Below, in pieces: positions 1 through 6,490 of a stretch of DNA of 13,453 nucleotides. The notes below the pieces were generated by a model. That model did not search any database. It worked only from the letters and a program-made list of their open reading frames with translations, and was not told where the DNA came from. Each line of letters begins with the position of its first letter. Position 1 is the first letter of the stretch. The position numbers were made by a program, and so were the translations under genes. The DNA lies in NCBI GenBank assembly GCA_903835325.1, contig CAILMU010000191.1:1-13453 (forward strand). The letters run 5' to 3'. This DNA comes from an uncultured Microcaldota archaeon (GTDB lineage Archaea; Micrarchaeota; Micrarchaeia; Anstonellales; Bilamarchaeaceae).

Positions 1-23
1 GAGTTCAAATCTCACCGGGCCCG
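1..23 (+). tRNA. 3' end of a tRNA (partial, possibly tRNA-Arg)
   Basis: The window starts inside a tRNA T arm. The loop TTCAAAT (4-10) is closed by GAG before it and CTCAC after it (11-15). A 7-nt acceptor 3' strand CGGGCCC (16-22) and discriminator G (23) follow, then a T4 run at 24-27. No CCA is encoded. The 5' acceptor strand should therefore read GGGCCCG. Archaeal tRNA-Arg commonly has a similar G-rich acceptor and G73, but the anticodon lies outside the window, so the isotype is only a guess. Confidence 0.8.
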
Positions 24-81
24 TTTTCCCTTGTTCCAGCGTTAGCGATATTAGCGGCACCTAAAGGAAAATGGGAACGAA

Positions 82-119
82 GTGAAATCCGCAGATTTCA
101 CAACGGCCCGTATTTTTTT
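82..119 (+). other. tRNA-like hairpin, acceptor-like sequence and T run
   Basis: GTGAAATC (82-89) and GATTTCAC (94-101) form a perfect 8-bp stem with loop CGCA. AACGGCCCGTA follows, then a T7 run at 113-119. The segment 95-111 closely resembles the end of the upstream tRNA (9-24): AT, C/T, TCAC, then CGG(G)CCCGT, with two extra A's. It could be a decayed copy of the tRNA 3' end, a small RNA end, or the terminator of the tRNA transcript. The rest of 24-240 contains no convincing gene. The repeat TTAGCG occurs at 42-47 region and again about 10 nt later. Confidence 0.4.
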
Positions 120-230
120 ATGATCACTGGCTAGCATAAGTGTTGACGGTTGCCAGAATCAGGCTTTAATTACTTTTGCCTCTTAAACACCCTTATCACG
201 TTTCAACGAGACCTAGAAATAGGAAGATTC

Positions 231-237
231 AGGTGAT
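231..237 (+). promoter_or_regulatory. Shine-Dalgarno of the UPF0147 gene
   Basis: AGGTGAT lies three bases before ATG 241. It matches the archaeal 16S anti-Shine-Dalgarno sequence (complement of ATCACCT) and supports 241 as the start. Confidence 0.65.
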
Positions 238-240
238 CAG

Positions 241-480
241 ATGGAAATCCATGATATCAGCAGCATGCTCGAAGGCCTCATCAACGACACAAGCATCCCA
301 AAGAATATCCGGAAGGCGCTGTCTGAGGCGAAGATGCGCCTGGACAGCAACGATGAGAAAGGGACGAAGGTCAGCGCGGCGATATATCTCATAGAATCGA
401 TAAGCGACGACATCAACATGCCGGCCCATGCGCGCACCCAGATATGGGCGATAATGAGCGCGCTCGAGACCGCTGGATAG
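241..480 (+). CDS. UPF0147 family protein
   Basis: A 79-residue, all-helical acidic protein starting MEIHDISSMLEGLINDTSIP. The pattern of an N-terminal helix, the turn DTSIPKNIRKAL, an internal helix with AAIYLIESISDDINMP and a closing helix fits the archaeal UPF0147 family, which is about 80-90 residues long. Members are small helical-bundle proteins of unknown function, conserved across many archaea. There is no signal peptide or membrane segment, so it is probably cytoplasmic. AGGTGAT sits just before the ATG. The next gene starts 8-11 bp after the stop, so the two may be co-transcribed, although their base composition differs. Family assignment is confident; a biochemical role cannot be stated. 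Confidence 0.88.
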   Translation: MEIHDISSMLEGLINDTSIPKNIRKALSEAKMRLDSNDEKGTKVSAAIYLIESISDDINMPAHARTQIWAIMSALETAG

Positions 481-491
481 GTTTATTGGTG

Positions 492-929
492 ATGCGAATA
501 GCGATCGATGTCAAGAAGTGCCTATATTCGGCATTTTTGCCTGCGGCGATATTGATCGTTGTAGGATTTATTAACCATTTTTTGAACCAAACCTTTCCTA
601 GTGCAGGATATTTGATAGGAGCGCCCACTTGGATTTTTACCATCATTGTACTGGCATGGTCGGGTTATCGTGTAGTGAAAGAACAGGGGATGGATTTCAA
701 GGGGGGAACCATCACGGGGATGCTTGCTGGTTCCATAGATTTACTTGTTTCAGGAGGAATTGTCGGCATGGTGATGGCTTACTCTAGCCATAATCTGAAC
801 AATGCCAAAGAGATTGCCGTATTTGGACTCTCTGTTATGCTCATGATCGTAATCGCTGTAATTTTTGGCGCTGTTTTGGGTGCGGTTTGCGGCGCAATCG
901 GTGCTTACATCGCTGGCATGAAGAAGTGA
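492..929 (+). CDS. Small multi-pass membrane protein, unrecognised
   Basis: A protein of 145 residues from ATG 492; GTG 489 is an adjacent in-frame alternative. Hydrophobic segments lie at about residues 11-31, 44-62, 72-96 and 108-142, the last long enough for one or two helices. This gives four or five membrane passes. The C-terminal part is rich in small residues (GAVLGAVCGAIGAYIAG), suggesting tightly packed helices, and the chain ends in MKK. An ATG further upstream (444) would force a 37-bp overlap with UPF0147 and is unlikely. GGTGAT at 488-493 overlaps the start codon, so it cannot act as a normal ribosome site. The gene is visibly richer in A/T and T-ending codons than its neighbours, which might mean a different origin. 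I do not recognise the family. Its role is unknown. Confidence 0.7.
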   Translation: MRIAIDVKKCLYSAFLPAAILIVVGFINHFLNQTFPSAGYLIGAPTWIFTIIVLAWSGYRVVKEQGMDFKGGTITGMLAGSIDLLVSGGIVGMVMAYSSHNLNNAKEIAVFGLSVMLMIVIAVIFGAVLGAVCGAIGAYIAGMKK

Positions 930-1021
930 ATTTTGCAGGAACCGTCTTATTTTTATCTTGTTTTCATGATTCAATACATTCGTATTCGCTGATTTTTTCG
1001 ATAAAGGACAGGGTTTTCATC

Positions 1022-2464
1022 ATGGTGCTGGAGGAGCTCGCGCATAAAGGCATCCGCATGACGACAGAGGCGGAGCGCTACATCCAGGCCAACGAGCTTT
1101 CGCCTGACTTGGCTGAGCGCCTGATAGCCCTCCAGAAACCGCTCATATCGAAAGATGATATCGAAGGATTGCTCGCGAAAAAGCCTGCTGATACGACCGA
1201 GACGGAGATCATCCGGCCGGATTATTTCTCCCCCCTTGCCAAGGAGTTCTCCCCGGATGTCAAGATAAATTATTCCAGGGATGTCACCGGGAAATCAAGG
1301 ACAAAAGGCGAAGTGGAGAATTTCATCAACCATTTCCGGAACCGGTTCGATAGGCTCTCGAAGATGCTGAGGAGGGTCGGGGCAGGGTCATCCGTGGATC
1401 TTTCCGAGATAAAGAAGCACGTCGGCGAGAAGGTGAGGGTGATTGCCCTCATCTCGGATAAACGGGTGACGAAGAAAGGGAACATATTTTTCGAGATAGA
1501 GGATATGACCGGGACGTTCAAGGTCGTGGTCTCCCAATCGAGATATAACGAGAAGCTGGTGCCGAAAGCGAAGAACGTCCTCCTTGATGATATCGTCGCG
1601 ATAACCGGCAAGGTGCTCGAGCCATACTTGATAGCCGAGGATATCGAATGGCCGGATATGCCGGTCGTGCGGGAGAAAAGGGTGATAGAGGCCGATGTGG
1701 CTGCGGCTTACCTGAGCGACATACATTTCGGGAGCAAATATTTTCTGGAGAAATACCTGGATTCTTTCGTGGAATGGCTCCATGGGAAGGGCGACTCGAA
1801 AGAGCTTGCGGGAAAAGTGAAATATATCGTGATAGCCGGCGATGTGGTGGATGGGATAGGGATATATCCGAACCAGGAGAAGGAATTGCTGGTGAAGGAT
1901 ATCTATCAGCAATACCGGATGTTCGATGATTTCATCGAGGACCTTCCTGATTATATCGAAGTGATAGTGGCGCCCGGGAACCATGATGCGGTCCGGAGAG
2001 GAGAACCCCAGACTGCGATAAGCACCGATATGGTGAAATCAGATGTGACTCTTGTGGGGAACCCTTGCAGCCTGTCCATAGAAGGCATGAAGCACCTGAC
2101 ATACCATGGGACATCGATTGATTCCATGATAGCGAGCATCCCGGGGCAGTCATATATGCATCCAGAGAAGGTGATGATAGAGTATCTGAAGCGCAGGCAC
2201 CTCTCTCCGGTTTATGGCGGGAATCTGATAATACCTGAGAATATAGATTACATGGTGATTGATGACCCGCCTGATGTCTTCCACTGCGGTCATGTGCACA
2301 AGAACGGCTACACCCAATACCGCGGAACGCTAGTCATCAATTCAGGGACGTTCCAGGACCAGACCGATTTCCAGGTGAAGCAGGGGCATGTCCCGACCCC
2401 GGCGCTTGTCCCGATTCTAGAGATGAAGAATAATAGGCTAAGGACGCTGGATTTCAAGTCTTGA
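1022..2464 (+). CDS. polB: DNA polymerase D (pol II) small subunit DP1
   Basis: A 480-residue small subunit of the archaeal replicative polymerase PolD, which pairs with the catalytic subunit DP2 (not in this window) and supplies 3'-5' proofreading exonuclease. A short helical N-terminal region (1-30) precedes an OB fold at about 134-215. A calcineurin/Mre11-like phosphoesterase domain fills the C-terminal half. All metal motifs are intact: D233/H235 (SDIHFGS), D274 (AGDVVDG), GNHD at 319-322, H362 (YHGTS) and H424/H426 (CGHVHK). The protein should therefore be an active nuclease, unlike the degenerate eukaryotic B subunits. ATG 1022 gives the usual DP1-like N terminus MVLEELAHKGIRM. The longer reading frame from 887 would overlap the membrane gene and adds non-homologous residues. 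A T-rich stretch at about 987-999 could be a weak TATA element. The gene is convergent with the radical SAM gene downstream. Confidence 0.95.
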   Translation: MVLEELAHKGIRMTTEAERYIQANELSPDLAERLIALQKPLISKDDIEGLLAKKPADTTETEIIRPDYFSPLAKEFSPDVKINYSRDVTGKSRTKGEVENFINHFRNRFDRLSKMLRRVGAGSSVDLSEIKKHVGEKVRVIALISDKRVTKKGNIFFEIEDMTGTFKVVVSQSRYNEKLVPKAKNVLLDDIVAITGKVLEPYLIAEDIEWPDMPVVREKRVIEADVAAAYLSDIHFGSKYFLEKYLDSFVEWLHGKGDSKELAGKVKYIVIAGDVVDGIGIYPNQEKELLVKDIYQQYRMFDDFIEDLPDYIEVIVAPGNHDAVRRGEPQTAISTDMVKSDVTLVGNPCSLSIEGMKHLTYHGTSIDSMIASIPGQSYMHPEKVMIEYLKRRHLSPVYGGNLIIPENIDYMVIDDPPDVFHCGHVHKNGYTQYRGTLVINSGTFQDQTDFQVKQGHVPTPALVPILEMKNNRLRTLDFKS

Positions 2465-2479
2465 AAAAACTGTTTTTCA
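2462..2479. terminator. Bidirectional terminator-like hairpin
   Basis: TGAAAAA (2462-2468) pairs with TTTTTCA (2473-2479) around loop ACTG. It sits exactly between the convergent DP1 and radical SAM stop codons. It gives a T5 run on the + strand and a T6 run on the minus strand, so it could end both transcripts. Confidence 0.5.
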
Positions 2480-2490
2480 GTCGGAAGTAT

Positions 2491-4182
2491 TCACTTCTTC
2501 GGGACAACTTCGAACCTTATCCGCTCGACCCATTGTTTCGATGGCGGATTCGTCGGTGCAGGAACCGGCCGATTGGTAAGTTTGGACGGATCAATGATTT
2601 CGCTGTCTTGACTTGCCTGCTGGCATTTCGATTCGTTTGACTGCATGGATAGTCTGTCGTAGAATCGTATCCGCGGATTGCTCTCGAAAAGCGTTTTCAA
2701 TTCATCAATGCGGCCTCGCCTTTCCCCCGGAGGGAGGTTGAGCCATGTCGGGACATCCTCCCGTTTCAGGACGCCAAGCGTCTCTTCGGTGCAAAGGCCG
2801 GTCATGAGCATCTGCAGGATGGTGTAATAGGCTCGGTCATCCTCTATATTCGGCCAGAGCCATGCGCTGTGGGCCGTGTGATCCTGGTACTCCCTGTCCA
2901 GGACCGTTTTATAGCCTGGGAGCGTATTGAGGCTGCGCCCCATGATATTGAACGTCTCTGTGAGGCTGTAGCCAGGGATCAATCGCATGTTGTGCAGCTG
3001 GGCATCGAATGGAGGGACCAGCAGCAGTATCGCTTCTATGGTTTGCCGCATATCATCAGCGCTCTCAAAGGGGCTGTTGATTATGAAATCTACTGCCGGC
3101 ACCTCTATCCTGCCTTCTGAAACCGCCTTGGCTGTGAATCTAGTGACCGATATCAGCGTCTCCCTGCTCGTGGCAGGACGCTTGTAGCATGCGAGCGCTG
3201 CTTTGCCTCCGCTCTGATATCCGAAATTCAGCTGCCGGAGGCCTGCATCCATCAATCTTTCCAATATCCCCTCATTGAAGGTCATGGGGCTGAAATAGAC
3301 GAAGAACGGTTTGTTTATGTTATTTTTCCATTCGTCGCAGAATAGCCCGAGCTCGTCTTTTTTGACAGCCTTTCCATCCAGGAACCTCAGGAAGAAGTCG
3401 TCATCGATGAATACCACCGAATCGATGATAGTGTTTTTTATGACGATTTCCCTGATCTGCCTGATGACCTCTTCAGTCGGGATACGGCCAGGCGCACCGC
3501 CATGGGTCTTGTCGAAAGTCTTGAGAAAACGGTTCAGGCAGTAGGTGCATTCGAACCTGCATCTACGATCTGTCATTACCCAAAGCTGGTAATTCATTAT
3601 TGTTGCCATGAAATTGGGTATGATACGGAACTCCTCCTCTGCGGATTCGATCCTATGGATCAACCCATCCTTGAGAAGGAAGTGGGTCCCTTTGGTGAAG
3701 TCATAATCCGCTGGCTGGATAAGTCCGTGTTTCGGCGTATCTGTTTCGAATCCTCTTGGTATCTTTCGACCCTGTTCAAGCATCTCCAAGGCTTTCGGGA
3801 GCCAGATCTCGGCTTCATGATGGCATACCGCATCAGCGCCCATCTCATAGAAAACACCGGGTGTCACGAATGCCTGGACGCCTCCGACGAGGACAGGCTT
3901 TTCGGCAAGCTCTGACGTTCCCCTCATCATCCGCAAGATTTGCCGGGAGCGCTCCAAGCCTATGGCAGCGACGGATATTCCTACCCAATCATCATCCTTG
4001 ATTGCTTCTCCAATGGCGTTGAGTTCCTTTTCATTGTACAAGCTATGCGCAGGAACCTTGTTGAGGAAAAACAATTTAGTTGATTCGCCACGCGCCTGCT
4101 GAATAGTGCTGGAGAGATGCCTTGCTCCAAGCCCGCCTTTCTGCGGTATCAGTATCGAACCGGCCAGTTTTTTGTTAACCAT
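2491..4182 (-). CDS. Radical SAM protein with B12-binding-like N-terminal domain
   Basis: A 563-residue protein from ATG 4182 (MVNKKLAGSILIPQ). Residues 1-130 resemble the Rossmann-type cobalamin-binding domain of B12-dependent radical SAM enzymes (DDWVGISVAAIG, then VLVGGVQAF and GADAVCHHEAE). The cobalamin-ligating DxHxxG motif is not seen, so B12 binding is doubtful. The radical SAM barrel follows, with the 4Fe-4S motif CRFECTYC at C208, C212 and C215. Further barrel elements are VVFIDDDFF, the GYQSGG segment and DFIINSPFES. The C-terminal 50 residues are polar and proline-rich. The start overlaps the methyltransferase stop by 8 bp, so translation is probably coupled. The longer reading frame from 4224 would run further into the methyltransferase gene and is not preferred. 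Such enzymes act on varied substrates (methylation, ring formation, lipid, RNA or peptide modification). The substrate here cannot be read from sequence. Confidence 0.85.
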   Translation of the reverse strand: MVNKKLAGSILIPQKGGLGARHLSSTIQQARGESTKLFFLNKVPAHSLYNEKELNAIGEAIKDDDWVGISVAAIGLERSRQILRMMRGTSELAEKPVLVGGVQAFVTPGVFYEMGADAVCHHEAEIWLPKALEMLEQGRKIPRGFETDTPKHGLIQPADYDFTKGTHFLLKDGLIHRIESAEEEFRIIPNFMATIMNYQLWVMTDRRCRFECTYCLNRFLKTFDKTHGGAPGRIPTEEVIRQIREIVIKNTIIDSVVFIDDDFFLRFLDGKAVKKDELGLFCDEWKNNINKPFFVYFSPMTFNEGILERLMDAGLRQLNFGYQSGGKAALACYKRPATSRETLISVTRFTAKAVSEGRIEVPAVDFIINSPFESADDMRQTIEAILLLVPPFDAQLHNMRLIPGYSLTETFNIMGRSLNTLPGYKTVLDREYQDHTAHSAWLWPNIEDDRAYYTILQMLMTGLCTEETLGVLKREDVPTWLNLPPGERRGRIDELKTLFESNPRIRFYDRLSMQSNESKCQQASQDSEIIDPSKLTNRPVPAPTNPPSKQWVERIRFEVVPKK

Positions 4183-4969
4183 AAGTAAAACCCCGTATAT
4201 ATCCGCACGGCACCTCTGCCACAATCACGTAGTCTCCTGCCAGCGGGTCTTCGAACTCGGATCTTGTTGGCCAGACCTTGGTTTTTTTCAGGATGGTAAA
4301 GCCCGCACTTCCAAGATGCTCAATGAAACGGCGATAATCGACTTTCCATTCATACTCGCGACGGATTTCATACCCCATCACCTGGTGCAGGAGCCTGATG
4401 ACGTCCTCGTCCATTCCCAATGCTTTAGTTTCCTGGATGCGCTTTCCATAGAAGAGCTTCGCGGCAGCTGCATGCCCCGCTTCATCTGCGTATTCCGGAA
4501 GTATGTTTTCAGCGAAAATCACCCTGCCATCAGGTTTCAAGTGCCGAATCATATTCCGAAGAAACGTCATCTTCCGGTCGTCTTCGATATGGTGGTATGC
4601 GGAGCTGGCGAGCACGATGTCGGCGCTCAACCCAAGATTGCAAACGGCAGCGTCCCCAAGGACAAGGTCAGCTCCAACAACCCCGGAAAGCCGGTTTTTC
4701 GCGAAATCAATATATGCCGGTTCCGTATCGATGCCGATGAAACGGGCTATTCGCGGTTCTGGAATCATCCTGCTGAAAATTTCGCACGTGCCGCAGCAGA
4801 AATCGATCAAAGTGGCTGGCTTGCGGAGGCGGCCGAGTTCTGAAAGCAACTCCTTTTTCGCCATTTCGTAGAGCGCTTGCTCGCCTGGGACGGTTTCGAC
4901 TTTCTGGAATAGAGCCGCATCTTTCGCATAGTCGCCTGAACTGGCTGGTATCGTCATTTTCTTTTTCAT
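4175..4969 (-). CDS. Class I SAM-dependent methyltransferase
   Basis: A 264-residue Rossmann-fold methyltransferase. Motif I is LIDFCCGTCEI (about 54-64; D56 and G60). The ribose-binding acidic residue is D81 (IGIDTEPAYID), motif III is VLGDAAV with D106, and the post-motif SSAYHHIEDD (122-131) begins the substrate side. LKPDGRVIFAEN is the usual strand-5 signature. The C-terminal 100 residues include KVDYRRFIEHLGSAGFTILKK, typical of small-molecule methyltransferases. It is first in a two-gene unit with the radical SAM gene. A TATA box at 4994-5000 lies 28 bp from the ATG, suggesting a leaderless message. A second in-frame ATG four codons in is possible. The methyl acceptor is unknown. Confidence 0.85.
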   Translation of the reverse strand: MKKKMTIPASSGDYAKDAALFQKVETVPGEQALYEMAKKELLSELGRLRKPATLIDFCCGTCEIFSRMIPEPRIARFIGIDTEPAYIDFAKNRLSGVVGADLVLGDAAVCNLGLSADIVLASSAYHHIEDDRKMTFLRNMIRHLKPDGRVIFAENILPEYADEAGHAAAAKLFYGKRIQETKALGMDEDVIRLLHQVMGYEIRREYEWKVDYRRFIEHLGSAGFTILKKTKVWPTRSEFEDPLAGDYVIVAEVPCGYIRGFTYG

Positions 4970-4993
4970 GCACTTATAGACACAAATACAATA

Positions 4994-5000
4994 TTTATAA
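4994..5000 (-). promoter_or_regulatory. TATA box of the methyltransferase/radical SAM operon
   Basis: On the minus strand TTATAAA (within CTTATAAATATTG) is centred about 28 bp before ATG 4969, the normal archaeal distance from TATA to the transcription start. The message should be leaderless. The box overlaps one copy of the ACAATATTTA repeat. Confidence 0.6.
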
Positions 5001-5033
5001 GTTTCTTTTAAAATTTCAACAATATTTACATAT

Positions 5034-5042
5034 TTTTATAAA
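5034..5042 (+). promoter_or_regulatory. TATA box of the Lrp-like regulator
   Basis: TTTATAAA-type sequence (5034-5042) is centred about 27 bp before ATG 5066. This predicts a leaderless transcript. The inverted-repeat arms at 5022-5030 and 5047-5055 bracket it. Confidence 0.6.
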
Positions 5043-5065
5043 TTATTGTAAATATATAAAAAATC

Positions 5066-6088
5066 ATGGAATTTCAATCCGCAATAAAGCTGGATAAAAC
5101 CGACTACAAAATCCTCGCGGAGCTGGATTTCAACAGCCGCAGCCCGAGCTCGAAAATCGCCAAAAAATTGAAGCTATCGAGAAACATCGTGGATTACCGG
5201 ATAAAACAGCTTCAGGAAAAAGGGGTTATCATGGCATTCAATGCGTTCATAGATGCGGCTAAGTTCAACCTCATAAGCTGGAAGGTATATTTGAGGTTCC
5301 AAAACCTTACTCCCCAGAAAGAGAAGGAAATCCTGGATTACCTCAACAGCCACCAGAAAGTCTGGTGGATAATACGATGCACTGGGGCATTCGACCTGAT
5401 GTTCTGCCTCCTGGCCGAATCCATCCATGATTTCTATCAGGAGATGCTGGAATTCAATACCTTGTTCAGCAACCATGTCATTGAGACTGAGCTCAATAGC
5501 CATATAGACCCGGAATTCTATACAAGAGGCTATCTCGGAAAAGAATCAATGAACCCATCTAAGCCTTTCCTGGTGAAACCCACCAAAATGGATTTCGATG
5601 AGCTCGATATAAGGCTCCTTGAGCTGCTGGGGCAGGATAGCCGGCTGCCAGTCACTGAGATTTCGAGAAAGCTGGGCGCGACGCCGAGAGTGATCGCATA
5701 CAAAATGGAGCGTCTGGAACGAGAGGACGTGATAACCTGGTACAGGATCATCCTTGAACCGTCGAAATTGGGAAGGGAATATTACAAGACGCTGATAAAC
5801 TTCAAGGGCATCACGAGAGAGAAGGAGAATGAATTCCTTGGGTTCTGCCGTACGCATCCGGATATCATCAACATGTCGAAAGCTGCCGGGCCATGGGACA
5901 TGGAATTCGAATGCGAAGTCGAGAATTACCGGAAGTACAACGAGCTGATGCAAGAGATACGCCGCCAATTTCCGGATCTTATCAAGCAGTACAGGGGTTT
6001 GCTGATTTATGAACAGATGAAATATGAAAACAACTTCCTTCGCTATGGTCTGGATCTCAAGGACCAGCGCCAGAATACACACCTTTAA
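5066..6088 (+). CDS. Tandem Lrp/AsnC-like transcriptional regulator
   Basis: A 340-residue protein made of two similar halves, each a winged helix-turn-helix plus an alpha/beta ligand- or oligomerisation-type domain. The first DNA-binding unit is about residues 9-57 (LDKTDYKILAELDF, then SKIAKKLKLSRNIVDYRIKQLQEKGVI). The second is about 176-226 (DELDIRLLELLGQDSR, then EISRKLGATPRVIAYKMERL). Sensor-like domains follow at about 60-150 and 226-318. Ordinary Lrp/AsnC proteins have one such unit in about 150 residues. The fusion can be seen as a covalent dimer with two DNA-binding heads. It is transcribed divergently from the methyltransferase/radical SAM pair, and repeats lie in the shared promoter, so autoregulation and control of that pair are likely. 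The ligand is unknown. Confidence 0.85.
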   Translation: MEFQSAIKLDKTDYKILAELDFNSRSPSSKIAKKLKLSRNIVDYRIKQLQEKGVIMAFNAFIDAAKFNLISWKVYLRFQNLTPQKEKEILDYLNSHQKVWWIIRCTGAFDLMFCLLAESIHDFYQEMLEFNTLFSNHVIETELNSHIDPEFYTRGYLGKESMNPSKPFLVKPTKMDFDELDIRLLELLGQDSRLPVTEISRKLGATPRVIAYKMERLEREDVITWYRIILEPSKLGREYYKTLINFKGITREKENEFLGFCRTHPDIINMSKAAGPWDMEFECEVENYRKYNELMQEIRRQFPDLIKQYRGLLIYEQMKYENNFLRYGLDLKDQRQNTHL

Positions 6089-6120
6089 ATTGTCGCCCGT
6101 TCAGGAAAGACTTCGAGATA

Positions 6121-6131
6121 TCTTTATAAAG
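6121..6131 (+). promoter_or_regulatory. TATA box upstream of the PRC-barrel gene
   Basis: TCTTTATAAAG is a near-perfect archaeal TATA box centred near 6127. The expected transcription start is about 6152-6155. This rules out ATG 6143 as a translation start and favours ATG 6185, or a leaderless GTG at 6155. Confidence 0.65.
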
Positions 6132-6184
6132 TTAAACGACTAATGAGGAGACAGGTGAACTTACGTTCATCACGAAGTGGTTCA

Positions 6185-6442
6185 ATGACCAAATACCTAA
6201 TAGCAAGACAACTGTCCGGGAAAAAGATCGTCACGAACGAGGGCGAGGATTTCGGCAAGCTCGTTGACCTCAATGTCAATGAAGTGACCGGCAAGATAGA
6301 GACCCTTGTAGTCGAACCTAACACGGACAGCGCCTCAGCAGCCAAGATGAAGAAGGAAGATGGCATGATCCATGTGCAGTACGAGAGCGTCCTTGCAGTC
6401 GGCGACTTCATAATCGTCGAACGCAGGAACATGACGTACTGA
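6185..6442 (+). CDS. PRC-barrel domain protein
   Basis: An 85-residue protein from ATG 6185. It is essentially one PRC-barrel: ARQLSGKKIVTNEGEDFGKLVDL forms the first strands, VTGKIETLVVE the next, and a closing VGDFIIVERR. PRC-barrels are small beta barrels found in RNA-processing factor RimM, photosynthetic reaction centre H subunits and many stand-alone archaeal proteins whose role is unresolved. Stand-alone archaeal members usually begin only a few residues before the ARxLSGK motif, which fits this start. The frame extends upstream to ATG 6143 and GTG 6155. The TATA box at 6121-6131 makes 6143 unlikely, while leaderless GTG 6155 would add ten residues. No signal peptide is present. T-rich DNA follows the stop. 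Confidence 0.85.
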   Translation: MTKYLIARQLSGKKIVTNEGEDFGKLVDLNVNEVTGKIETLVVEPNTDSASAAKMKKEDGMIHVQYESVLAVGDFIIVERRNMTY

Positions 6443-6456
6443 AGCGGAGATTCTCG

Positions 6457-6471
6457 TTTTTTACTATTTTT
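6457..6471 (+). terminator. T-run terminator after the PRC-barrel gene
   Basis: T6 (6457-6462) and T5 (6467-6471) lie 15-30 bp after the stop codon, with no strong hairpin. This is the usual form of archaeal intrinsic termination. The same T/A-rich stretch is also at the right distance to contain the RNase HII promoter. Confidence 0.45.
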
Positions 6472-6490
6472 CTCTCCATTTATCCTATTT

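Larger units (their letters stand above)
4988..5055. repeat. Operator-like repeats in the divergent promoter region
   Basis: ACAATATTTA occurs at 4988-4997 and again at 5019-5028, spaced 31 bp, about three helical turns. ATATTTACA (5022-5030) also has an exact inverted partner TGTAAATAT at 5047-5055 with a 16-bp gap. The elements overlap or flank both TATA boxes. They are candidate binding sites for the Lrp-like regulator encoded next door. The region is very A/T rich, so some of this symmetry could be chance. Confidence 0.45.

Noticed and set aside
887..1021. N-terminal extension of DP1 from 887
   Set aside because: It overlaps the membrane gene, is unlike known DP1 N termini, and ATG 1022 gives the expected start.
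1388..1984. A 198-codon minus-strand frame inside DP1
   Set aside because: It lies fully opposite the DP1 OB-fold and phosphoesterase motifs and has no features of its own.
4106..4843. A 245-codon + strand frame opposite the methyltransferase
   Set aside because: The minus-strand methyltransferase motifs are clear and the + strand product shows no domain. It is a shadow frame.
5546..6082. A 178-codon minus-strand frame inside the Lrp-like regulator
   Set aside because: It is antisense to a well-supported winged-helix coding region and has no promoter or domain.
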